Origin: Linnemannia elongata | Taxonomy: Eukaryota > Mortierellomycota > Mortierellomycetes > Mortierellales > Mortierellaceae | NCBI GenBank assembly: GCA_036320915.1 | Contig: JAXBDG010000008.1 | Location: 248,001-312,000 of the forward strand | DNA length: 64,000 bases | Reading direction: 5' to 3' | In this document: positions 11,013-20,945 of the stretch, one piece after another | Numbering within the stretch: position 1 is the stretch's first letter | Layout of the letters: each line of letters begins with the position of its first letter | Translations under genes and position numbers: made by a program | Notes under the pieces: model-generated | Told to the model about the DNA's origin: nothing | What the model saw: the letters and a program-made list of their open reading frames with translations, nothing else | The model's database searches: none

Positions 11013-11810
11013 CCTAAGAAGGGTAACTTTGTTGGTACTCCACTCAAACGGCATTTATAAGGGGTGCGTGGTTATGGGTTACAACTGTACGAGCTAAGAC
11101 AGAGAAATGAAGTCGATCCCAACCGAAATGGAGCTGGTTTGTCTCTCTTTATGTATGCTTGCAATGGGTGACTAGCAAAAAAGGTGAAAGGTTGGGAGGA
11201 GATCTGTGCGTAGTTTGTGTGCGTTCGAGCGTATTGGCAGTAAGGGGCGTCAACGTTACTATGGGATCCAACCCCAATCGAACAGAGTAAGTTGTAAAGA
11301 TAAGACTCCTACAGTCATAGGGTTACGACCATGCCTCGTTAGACCTGACGCAGTTCTGCCATGCTGCCAGTGCATACCAGATGTTATCACTGGTTACCGA
11401 GACCAAGAGGCCTCCATTACAGGCGAAGATGGCCCTGCCATCATAACCCTAAGTCTCTCGTCATCATCTTATTTTTCCTCGCAGTCGGTCTACTCCAACA
11501 GACTCTTTCTCGTTTACCTATCTCACACTCTGCCTACCTTCCACATGCTAACCATACACCCTTAACACAAAGAGATTGATTGTCATTGAGATTTCAGCAA
11601 CGCTGTTGTTAAAGGTGACTAAAAAATACATACGCTCCTTCATTCAACACCTCTTTCGCACCTTACTGCAACAAACACCAGGAACCAGGAAACATTGTAA
11701 TTTACTTTGTCATGACGAGGAAGGGGGAGAGAGGGTTTTATTGAAATACAGGTATAAGAAATGCTGAACGCTGGTCTAAAGAATTACGAGGGGAGGGGGA
11801 GGGAAACAAT
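11013..11810. other. Gene-free spacer
   Basis: No supportable gene. Open frames at 11206-11565 and 11361-11579 overlap in different frames and have no domain character. Confidence 0.4.
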
Positions 11811-12413
11811 TTAGAAGAAGAAGGCACCGATGGTGGCGGCAAGGACGGCAGCCGAGGCACCGAAGGCCTTCAAGGATCCAGCAGCGCTAGTGCTCTTGTC
11901 ACTAGTGGCAGCAGCACCGCCAGCAGAGGTGGTGGCCGAACCGGAAGGGGGGACAACAGCAGGGGTGGTGGTAGGGGCAACGGGGGCAGCAGTGGTAGTG
12001 ACGGGGGGGTCAATACCCTTGATGGTGAAGGGAGAAGAGTACGACTGGAGGGGCTCGGTGTCGACGTGAATGGCGTACTTGTTGGAAGTGGTCAAGTTAG
12101 CGGGCAAGAAGACGGTAGCCGACTTGGACTTGAGGCAGTTCAACTTTCCGATGGCCTCAATGCCGGGGACACGGATCTGATCGGTGCCGTTGGCGCCACC
12201 GGTACCGATGTAGAGGACGATGTCGAGGTCGCCGGTGTTCTCGGGCTTGCAGACGTTGGACCAAGAGACGGTGGCGTTAGCACCAGCGGTCCAGGTCGTG
12301 ACGGAGGTGGGCTCGGTGTAGTAGAGGCGGCCCTCGTCGGCGCCAGGGGACTGGGCGAGGACGACGGAGGCAGAGGCGGCCAAGACGGAGAGGAGAGCAG
12401 TGGTAGACTTCAT
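11811..12413 (-). CDS. Kre9/Knh-like GPI-anchored cell-surface protein
   Basis: A single exon of 200 residues. The N-terminus is a signal peptide (MKSTTALLSVLAASASVVLA). Residues about 28-125 form an Ig-like module of the fungal Ser-Thr-rich GPI protein family (Kre9/Knh1 N-terminal type): YYTEPTSVTTWTAGANATVSW, two cysteines, N-glycosylation sites NAT, NGT and NLT, and a final YSSPFTIKG. A Thr/Pro/Ala-rich stalk follows. The last residues (AGSLKAFGASAAVLAATIG, then AFFF) form a hydrophobic GPI-attachment signal. The family acts at the cell surface, often in beta-1,6-glucan or wall assembly; the exact role here is inferred. I chose the second ATG of the long frame because it gives a clean signal peptide. 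C-ending codons suggest high expression. Confidence 0.88.
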   Translation of the reverse strand: MKSTTALLSVLAASASVVLAQSPGADEGRLYYTEPTSVTTWTAGANATVSWSNVCKPENTGDLDIVLYIGTGGANGTDQIRVPGIEAIGKLNCLKSKSATVFLPANLTTSNKYAIHVDTEPLQSYSSPFTIKGIDPPVTTTAAPVAPTTTPAVVPPSGSATTSAGGAAATSDKSTSAAGSLKAFGASAAVLAATIGAFFF

Positions 12414-12550
12414 GGTTGCTGAGGTAGGTAAGGGTAAGGTGGTGGTAGTGGAAGGGGAGGGTAGTTGCAAAAGTAAGCAAGTAAGTGGGGGGGAAACGAT
12501 TGTGAAATTTGAATCAAAGAAACAAACCAGGGGACCGGGGGGTGCCTGGC

Positions 12551-12557
12551 TTTTATA
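12551..12557 (-). promoter_or_regulatory. TATA box of the Kre9-like gene
   Basis: TATAAAA on the minus strand, about 140 bases upstream of the ATG at 12413. Confidence 0.5.
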
Positions 12558-13291
12558 CTTGAATGCTTTTTTCTGCTTATCGATTTTACTCGCTCGTCTG
12601 ATTTACATGGCTTACATTGCTCTTGCACCTTGGCTGTTTTCCACCTTTTTTCCTGCTTTTGATTCAATGTCTAGATTTGAGCCCCCGCCTCTCATCGAGT
12701 GGATCTGACGAAAGCAAACACAGAAAGAGTAGAATTGAGATGGTGCAAGTACGTGGGGCTGCAGGCCAAGTAACGATGTGGATGTATTATATTAATTGAA
12801 TACAAAAAAAAGAAACAGATCATGGAAGGGGGGGGGGGGGATGGAGGATGCTTTATTTTTGGCTGTTAAGCATATTCAAGGAACCCTTCTCGACATTCCA
12901 AATGGAAGGGAAAGGGGAGCAAAAGGCAAAAGAGGTCCAACAAATTGCATCGGGTGCTGTACGCGAAAAATGTTGCAGTTCGTGTGAGTGGTAAAGGTGC
13001 CATCCACGGGCTCACAGGTTTTCTTCTTTTTTTCTTTTTTTTTTTTTTTGCCTCATTTTCTTTTCTTTCTCCTACTTCACTTTCTATGCACATCATCCAT
13101 TAGGTGGTGGGTGTGTCGACTCTATTTTTTGTTTATACTGCATGTAAATATGAATGTACCATTGTGCATCCCTCCATCAGAGATATTTCATTTCTTTTTT
13201 TTTGCATGCCGAATTCCGGTAGTAGAAGGGGGAGAGGAAGAGGACCGACTCTCTTGCTTACCCCATTCCTCCATCCTCCTCATCATACCAA

Positions 13292-13336
13292 CCATCATCA
13301 TCATCATCATCATCATCATCATAACCATCATCATCG
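13292..13336. repeat. (CAT)n microsatellite
   Basis: An uninterrupted trinucleotide run of CAT/ATC of about 30 bases, then a short interrupted continuation. Confidence 0.85.
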
Positions 13337-15094
13337 ATTGTACCAGGTACGTACCTTGCAATAAGAAATGAATGCGGAACCAAGAGCGCAACAAAAAAAA
13401 AAAAAGATATCCTCCGCTCTGAAACCAACAAGTTCTACAGTAACGGCCATTGAAAAAAAAAAAAAAAATTGTCGTCTTCCTCACTTCCTCTTACTTGTAA
13501 TCCTGTCCTCTCTTCCTCTTGTCAACCTTCGGACCATCCATCCTTGCTGAGAATTGAAGGGCTCACACGCATGCTGTTCAATCGCTAGCGTCCACTTCGA
13601 CCTTATGGAGTAACCAAAGGAGCGAAGGCAGGAGTGAGCATTGCGGTATATGTGGATACCCCCAATGGATCAAGCGCTACAAAAAAGTTGGTCGGTCCTT
13701 TATGTTGTTTTTTTGCTGCTGCAAGGTTGCCTTTTTCCTGAACTTATCTGTTCTCCATTCTCTCCCTTCCTCTCCTCCTCCTCTGATAGATTCTTAACTC
13801 TTTGGAACAAACAGCTTCCTGGTCACACCTAATTTGTTCACCCATTGCGGGTGTGTGTCAACATTAGCAGAAATGGAAGATTCCGGTGCGTCCAAATCGT
13901 AATAAGATATTATTGGCACGCGACCCCTCCCCCTCTCCCTTGCCCTCGTCCCTTCCTTTCTAACTCTCTTTCTCTCAAAATAAATAGAGCAGCAATCACA
14001 CCACCATAGAATCCATCTCCAGCGAGCTATTTTTCGCTTTTGTCGGTAACACCTCCAAAATGCCTTTTTTTTTTTTTTTTTTTTTTTTGTTCTTCTCATC
14101 GGAAGTGAGGGAGGCAAGTGCACAAAGGAGAGTGAGTGAGAGAGAGATTGAGTGGAATAGAACAAAAGCAAGATTTGAGCACAATAATTCACTTGTGGTA
14201 AATGAGCAGTATGATAGGTAGGGGAGACGAACAAAAGCAATGGAGTACAAAGGAAAAGGGGGGGGGGAAGGGAGAGAAAAATAAAAAAATAGCCCAAGAG
14301 GTGCTCTCAAAATAAAGTTTTATGATGGTCGTCTGCTTTACCGAGGTTTGATCCGTTTTGTATTTGGGTTGGTTCCCATTGACAGACATAAGAGAAGCGA
14401 GGGGAAGAGGAAGGGGAGGATAGGGAATGCATGAGAGCGAAAAGGAAAGGAAATTTTATTTTCAGGCGTGAGGGGGGTCACACTAGTCCTGTGCAACCAG
14501 AGGATTGCAGAGGGAGTCGTGTGCCGCTGAGTAATATGAGTGGATGAGAAGAGAGAAGAAGAATGGGATATGGCGCGAAGAAAAGCGATGGAGAGTATGA
14601 CATCTTGGTCTGGACTAAGCAAAGTAGAGACTTGTACGTGTACACCATCTGATATGAAGCACTGTCAACTAGCAAGTAATCATCGAATCTGACCAGGTAT
14701 AAACAAGGGTAGTCAATGAAGAGGTACCATCAATGATATGAACGTCTTGTGTATCCATCCCATGATCGTCTAAAAAACAAAGTAGGGCTGAACATAGCAC
14801 AGACAAGCGCGAGGCGTTTTGTTCTCTGCTTTCAGAGGTTTGACAAGTTTCTTTGTTTCACGTCTTAACAAACAATAGGAATGCTTGTTATGCCATTCCT
14901 CCATGGACGCTTATGGGACGGCGCTGGAACTCAAATGTACAGCAGTTATACTCTTTTTTTTCCCCCTTTCCCTTTCAGTGAGTTTGGTATACTTCTGCCG
15001 ATGGTGAGGCGGGGCACGCACAGCAACAGAGAGTTGTAGGGCGTTTTTGATAGCCAGGTTGTCTAAGTTTTGCTTGACACAAAAACGAGGTGGG

Positions 15095-15095
<1 letters not shown>

Positions 15096-15130
<35 letters not shown>

Positions 15131-15142
15131 GGGGGGGGGGGG
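15096..15142. repeat. T34-G13 composite homopolymer
   Basis: A run of 34 T passes directly into 13 G. It is the longest homopolymer in the window and lies in non-coding DNA. Confidence 0.9.
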
Positions 15143-15491
15143 CTGGGGCTGTTGAACAGACTATGCGTACAGTACAGCATAAGTATAGCAACACTTAGGT
15201 ACACCCTTAGAAGTGAAGCGAGCAATGAAGAAAGTTGGCCGTTCACAAGGAGCCTGTTGACCCTTTGGCCCCTCCATTCCTCCTTCGATCGTTTGTGATT
15301 TCAGGCACAAACCTTATCACCCTCTTTTAATCGAAACATCAGTCTGGTTTATCAACCTACACAATTAACACTCTTAAATAAACAGTCCTTTCAAAAACAC
15401 AGAAAAAAAAAAAAGAAACGAACATAAACACACGCGAAGTAGACAACCAACACACACGAGAAAGCATCATTACCTTACGACTACATTCACA

Positions 15492-16517
15492 ATGGCAGAG
15501 ACCCCAGCATCAGCATCAGCATCAGGTACAACAACAACGACAAAAGCGCCAGTAGGAGGCCACCTAACAAAGAAACAGCGCAAGGAGCAATTCGAAGCCC
15601 TAGATGCGCTCAAGACCCAACTCGACGTCTCCGTCTCCCTTGCACGTTCAAAAGTCGCCTCTTGGCTCAACCCCGACGGCTTCTCGGACGATGAGGAGGA
15701 TACATCGACAAATAGTAGCTCAGGGTTTGTGGGTTCAGCTGCTATCAAACCACGGCAACCAGGGTAATCATTTTTTTTTGTTAATCAAGCACTTGTCAGG
15801 GGTGAATCCATTTTGACCAAGGAGACATGGCATAACGATAAATCAACGCACTCTATCCAATATACTGATCCAAATTGATCCTCTGATTTCTGTAGGTTGG
15901 GCTTGGGAGCAAAGTACATCTCGCACAAGGACCAAATGCGTCATGTCCCATTAAACGCTTTCGAATCAAAACTGAAACGCCAACTCACGGGTGGAGTGGT
16001 AGGTGCAGAGTTGGCAAGGGCCGAGCAGGCAGAGAAGAATGCATTGCCGGACAAGTATATGGAACACAAGTTGATGATGGCCGCCAGGAGGAAGGAGTTG
16101 CAGGAGCAAGCTGAGGATGAGGAGGATAGTCGGACACGGAATATTACTGGATCCGGATCTGGATCGCCAGGATCGGGAGCAGGAGTGGGAGGGGTTGTAC
16201 CGAAGGCCGGAGGAGGAGGGGAAGGTGCGTCGAAGGTGGCGGCGTCTATGGGTGGATTGAAGAAGAAGAGCAAGGAGGCCAAGTACCAAGCTGCGGTGCA
16301 TCCTGCAGTTCTCAAGGCTGCCGCCGCCGCTGCTTCAGGATCATCAGAGAGCGCGACCTCAACAACAGCAGTACCTACAAAACCAACACCATCATCGGGA
16401 GGAGGAAACAAGAAGCGGCCGACAGACTTCTTCTCAGCATACATGGATGAGCGAGCGGGCAAAATGGCCAAGAAGAAGAAGAAGAGTCAGGGCAAAGTCG
16501 ATCCCGACGATGATTAA
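15492..16517 (+). CDS. Basic, lysine-rich conserved fungal protein (possibly DUF3245 family)
   Basis: Exons 15492-15763 and 15896-16517 join across a short GT-AG intron to give 297 residues. Residues about 20-60 form a helical, charged segment with LTKKQRKEQFEALDALKTQL and RSKVASWLNPDG followed by an acidic run. After the junction comes GLGLGAKYISHKDQ, then a helical stretch with KLKRQLTGG and a low-complexity Gly/Ser/Ala region. The end is highly basic (NKKRPTDFFSAYMDERAGKM, then AKKKKK) and could act as a nuclear or nucleolar signal. The RSxVxSWL and GLGA blocks remind me of the fungal DUF3245 family, but I cannot confirm it. A nuclear or ribosome-biogenesis role is only a guess. Confidence 0.78.
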
Positions 16518-16731
16518 AGGAAACACTCCATTCATTTCTTTAACCATCACCGTTTATCAGTACTCGTATTGACTGCGTCTTCTGATTCAGGATGAGGGCC
16601 GATAATATGTTGGCGGAAAGATATCAATGAGGTGATACACAGCTGATAAAGGGATGTTATAGCAACAGTCGGCATTCCAATGTTTCAAGAATGCATGATT
16701 GTGAGGACTGAAAGAGAGGCAAAGAAAAGAG

Positions 16732-16738
16732 TATAAAG
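16732..16738 (+). promoter_or_regulatory. TATA box of the Asp/Cys-rich secreted gene
   Basis: TATAAAG about 85 bases upstream of the ATG at 16818, followed by a CT/CA-rich leader. Confidence 0.55.
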
Positions 16739-16817
16739 AGGCGCCGGCTTTCATCCAACATCCCTTCCAGCCTCACTAACAGTATCTCCTCACGCCGCCA
16801 CCAACAAGCATTCCGCA

Positions 16818-17294
16818 ATGTTTACCACCACCACGTGCACCCTGGCCCTGCTTGCCACCTCCCTCCTCCTCTCCATCACGTCCGCAGTTCCAAACCCTCT
16901 CGGAGGCCCTTCCGCTTATTCCGGCGTCCCCTCAGGCCCCAGCCCCTACGGCTCGCAAGCCTCAATCTATTCACCTAACACTATAATCACCACCCAATCC
17001 AACATCCTCGCCAACACCGAAATCGCTCCCCAAGTCAACGTGGCACCCACGATCCCTATCCCTTACGCCGAGCCGTATTCCGTTCCTGTCCCTGTGGCTT
17101 CTGCATACCCGTATCCTGTCCCGACGGCCACGAACTGGTGGAAGAAGCGGGGGCATGGTGGTCATGATGATTGCTGTGATGATGATTTCTTTGATGATGA
17201 TTGTTGCTGCGACGACGACGACTGGTGGGGCGGTAGACGAGGACATGGTGGGCGGTTGGGTGATTGCTGTGAGTGGGACAACTGCTGGTGCTAA
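16818..17294 (+). CDS. Small secreted Asp/Cys-rich protein with dibasic processing sites
   Basis: A single exon of 158 residues. Residues 1-23 are a signal peptide ending TSA. Residues 24-105 are Pro/Ser/Tyr-rich. The tail contains two related units: NWWKKRGHGGHDDCC followed by Asp and Cys clusters, and DWWGGRRGHGGRLGDCC ending in CEWDNCWC. Both have WW, a basic pair (KKR at 109-111, RR at 140-141), GHGG and DCC. The basic pairs could be Kex2 sites that release two short acidic, cysteine-rich peptides. Clustered Asp, Cys and His suggest metal binding, which is inference. I do not recognise the family. The start has a good TATA distance and a clean signal peptide. Confidence 0.8.
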   Translation: MFTTTTCTLALLATSLLLSITSAVPNPLGGPSAYSGVPSGPSPYGSQASIYSPNTIITTQSNILANTEIAPQVNVAPTIPIPYAEPYSVPVPVASAYPYPVPTATNWWKKRGHGGHDDCCDDDFFDDDCCCDDDDWWGGRRGHGGRLGDCCEWDNCWC

Positions 17295-17537
17295 AGCAGG
17301 AGGGGGGAGGGTCTATGTTGTTGGGTGCTAGTCGGTCTTCTGACGAAGAGCCTTGTAACGATTGCGACAAACCAGTAATGTGCGGACACACATTCCTCTT
17401 CCTGTATCTTTAGACAGCCTTTTAACTGGGGTACTTAATTAATTACACCAGCAATTCTCATTCAGAGCCGTGGAGGGAAATTAAAAGACGTTTAATGCAA
17501 GTTTTTGTGTTCACAAACATGGCTTCTATGCCAGCTG

Positions 17538-20198
17538 TTACTGCTGCTGAGAAGACAGGAAGGGACATGCCTTGATAGCATCAGGGTTCGAAAAGTCGAC
17601 TCCAGGAATGACAGGGTGATCTGAAGGCAGAGCAGAACTCTCTTTCTTTGCCTTTACCGCCGTTAACTCAGCCTCTTCGCGCTTGTTCTTGGCAGACAGG
17701 AATGGGCATGCCTTGATGGCCTCGGGGTCCGAGAAATCGACTCCAGGGATCGAAGGGTGATCTGCCGGAGGTTGCGGTGCCGCCACTTCCTTCTTTTCTT
17801 GTGTGCCATTCTCCTTGGAAGCTAGGTAAGGGCACGCCTTGGCTGCCTCGGGGTCCGAGAAATCAACGCCTGGGATCTGGGGATGATCAGAGGGCACAAC
17901 ACTGTCGCCGTTGGCCGTGACCTTACCAGCAAGGTAAGGGCACGCTTGAGTAGCATCCGCACCACTCTCTCCAACAGGCGCAGAGGTAGAAGCGCCATCC
18001 GCAAGTTCCTTGTCTTCCTGGTGTTCCTTGAGATAGGAGACGAAGTCAAAGTTGAACAGCTCTGCCTCCTCCGCCTCGAGTGAGATGAAAAAATCTTCTA
18101 GATCGGCGAGAGCGTTGGTGGTCTTTTCTTCCTCGGTTGACGCCTTAAACTCCGTGTAACGCTGTGCCAGTCTGTACTCCAATTGAGCAATCTCCTTGAA
18201 TGTTTTCAACTCTGCCGTCTTCTCAATCGCCTTGAACAGCAACTACGATAATAAAATAAAGGGTAAGTGTTAGAACAGTGTGTTAATACATCCCTTCACA
18301 ACATCTCAACCATTGCAACCAACATGTAGTGAGAAGCACCTCGGCGTAGACGGGCTCCAGTGATGCAATATAGGCACGAATGGACTTTGACCAGTTGTTG
18401 CTGTACTTCTCCAGGTTGCTGACAATATCCTTCAAAGATGCAGCATCCTATTGCACACATATAAAAACAAAGCGAATTAGGGTCGGCTGCGGAGGAAATT
18501 ATTGAACTACCAGTCAAGAAAGAAAACAACAGAAACGTACACCAAAGCATTCCTGGATCTCGGATCGCCAGACATCAATCTTGGCGGGTCCGGGGTAGAC
18601 AACCTCAGCGTTCAGCGCCATGCGGATAGCCTGGGTAGTATGTGGTGGTGGACATCCTGCGACAGAGACGATGGCCTCGTCAATGTCCTGCTTCTTGGAG
18701 GACGAGATGAAAAAGTCGGCCAATCCCAATTTCCGCAGATCGGGTCCTCGAAGGATGTAGTCGGGGCAGAAGGCGAGGTAATGAGCGACACCTTTTGGCA
18801 AAGGGCGCGCACTGGTGTCGTTCTTGGAGTTGACCTGGATCTGTGCCAAGAGGTAGAGTCCTGCGAAGGGGTTGTCGACAATGTTGAAGGCTTCCGTGGT
18901 TGAAGTAGGAGTGAACGAGAGGGTTGCGTTCTCGGTGATAACACGCTGACCGGCAGCTCCAAAAGCGAGGTATGCTGCGGAGAGGGAGACAATACCATCC
19001 ACAATCCTGACAACTGGCTTATCCTGTTCGTTAGTGATGTTGTTCATCTCTTCCACAAGGGAATAGTACTGTCGAAGACGCTCCTTGACCTGAGCTGGAT
19101 CCTGCTTCGATTCAGCGTTCTCTGAGGGCACGCCAACAACAACTCCACCAGAGAACCATTTTTCGTCTTTTGTCACAATCTCAGACTCAGGATCCCGCTC
19201 GTTCTGCGTGGACTTGCCAGAGTTGACAGTCCAGTAGACAGATGTGATCGACTCCTCCGTCTTGACCTCTGCAATCGCCTGGCTCATCTTGGCCAAGCGC
19301 ACTCCTGTGAAGCTATTCTTTGTTGCAGGCGAGTGGATGTGGACCTTTAGAGCACCGGTCGAGAGTGGTTGGGTGGCGGTCAAGAATTTTTGTGCGTCCT
19401 CTTCCAGCTCGTTTCCTGATCCCTTGCCCTTGTTCTGCCAGAGATGAGCATATGGACATGCGGGTCCAGCCTGGGATTTCTCCATTTCCTTCCATGCCAG
19501 ATATGCCGGGAAATCGAACAATTCAATAAACCTAAAAAATGTTAATACGGAGAATCAAGGATGAGTAAGTCTTTGATAGTGGATCAATCGAAAGACGACC
19601 CTGGAGAGTATATCTACAGACGAAAACGTACCGAGCGTAGTAAAAGGCTTTGGCTTTGGTCATCTCCTTCTGCAGCGCAGCTTTATCCAGTGTACTCTTG
19701 CCATCCTTAATAAGTTGTCCGATGATGCTAGGCAGACCCTGTTGGAACTTGCGGTCGGTGTCAAAGTTGTATTCGTCAAACCGCTTGAAGATAGGTACAT
19801 TGGGATCATCCGAAGGCTGCTCGAGGTGCTTCCTCCAGGAGAGATAGTCATCCAAATTGACCCGTACATTCATCCTACACAAATAATGGTCCATTAGATA
19901 AGTCAATGAGATCAATTCTAAGCGTCGCAGAGAAAAGTACGTACACTGCGCAACGAAAGAGCCTGTCCGAGGACAAGGCGGAGCCTCCTTACCTTGTAGA
20001 GAAGTAGTATTGCTTCATTTTGAGTAGCTCGGAGAAGGAAGGTTCCATGGCCTGAGTCTGGGTGATGGTGCGGAGACCGGCCTGGAACTGGTCGTCGGTG
20101 TCCCATGGGTGAGCGTGGAAGCGATGAAAGTCTCCGAGCTCCGCAGAGGAGAATGGCAGTGTAGTCTGCTGTTGGTATTTTTCCGAGACTGTAGTCAT
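17538..20198 (-). CDS. Crotonase-fold (3-hydroxyisobutyryl-CoA hydrolase-like) protein with tandem CP[YF]L repeats
   Basis: Five exons on the complement: 20198-19993, 19874-19632, 19531-18541, 18447-18340 and 18242-17538, all GT-AG, giving 750 residues. Residues about 240-530 resemble the HIBCH-type crotonase fold (VVRIVDGIVSLSAAYLAFGA, then RVITENATLSFTP, then VAHYLAF). The glycine-rich oxyanion segment is replaced, and the usual catalytic PET reads PTS, so the protein may not be catalytic. The N-terminal extension has two related helical modules (DTDDQFQAGL and DTDRKFQQGL). The C-terminal 150 residues hold three tandem units of DHPxIPGVDFSxPxAxKACP[YF]L plus a fourth CPYL; a further CPY lies near residue 175. 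These CP motifs resemble heme-regulatory motifs such as those of ALA synthase. An alternative in-frame ATG lies three codons upstream (20207). Confidence 0.82.
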
Positions 20199-20945
20199 TT
20201 GTTGCATGTGGAAGTTGAATGAAGGTTGTTGTTAGTGATGAGGAAAGGGTGTAAGTGTGAGAAGAAAGGCAAGGCAGAATAGGAGCGTGAAACAAGGATA
20301 GGTGGGTGAAGAAAAGAGAGTAAAGAAGAAAGTAGAAGCGAAAAGAAGAAGGACGTGGAAGGCCGGAGCGTTTATTTTATTCGGTGGGTTCACTTTCCTC
20401 TTTTCCCATCCGAAATCGATCGACCGTTGAGGACATACCAGGGCGGGGAATAAGAGCTAGAGTTGCTGTTCACTCACCCACTCGCGCTTGCTCAATGCAA
20501 GGACTACAGGTATCGATATCTCTTCTACTTGAAGGCAACAGCCATCCCATCCGTTCAGCAGGACACTTCCAGGCAGGGTTCAATTGCTTTTGATGTGCCA
20601 CTCGTTATAGGCAATGTAAGGTGTAAGATGGAAGGGAGAATACTCAGCCGAAACGTCTTCTTTTGCGTTTGTCCATCCCTCATAGCCCTCTTTCTCAGCC
20701 TTTAATTTCTGGTCCCGTGTGCTGTTTCGTTGCTTCGTTCAATTCGTTCAATAAGAGAAAAAGAAAAAAACGCAGAAACTAAATCGCGCTCCCTCCCTTC
20801 CCTTCCTTTCCTTCTCGGTTCTTCACTTCGTTCCACTTCTCTTTTCTTTTTTTTTTTTTATTCTCATCAACATCAACATCAACATCAACATCAACAACCT
20901 ATCCACCAACAACCACCACCACCACCACTAATAACGACTACAACG
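20199..20945. other. Divergent promoter region between crotonase-like and ORM genes
   Basis: No gene seen. The right half (20720-20945) is CT-rich and contains a run of CATCAA repeats (about 20868-20895), a typical leader for the ORM gene. Confidence 0.45.

Larger units (their letters stand above)
12558..15491. other. Long gene-free region with simple repeats
   Basis: About 2.9 kb with no supportable gene. It holds poly-A, poly-T and poly-G tracts (for example near 13440, 14068 and 15096), a (CAT)n run near 13292-13323 and many pyrimidine-rich stretches. Open frames such as 13794-14297 and 12988-13371 are built from these low-complexity runs and have no protein-like composition. Confidence 0.5.

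Noticed and set aside
12066..12422. 118-codon plus-strand frame opposite the Kre9-like gene
   Set aside because: Antisense shadow of a C/G-ending coding sequence.
13794..14297. 167-codon minus-strand frame in the long gene-free region
   Set aside because: It consists of poly-Lys and Ser/Leu/Pro strings from homopolymers and CT tracts, with no protein-like pattern.
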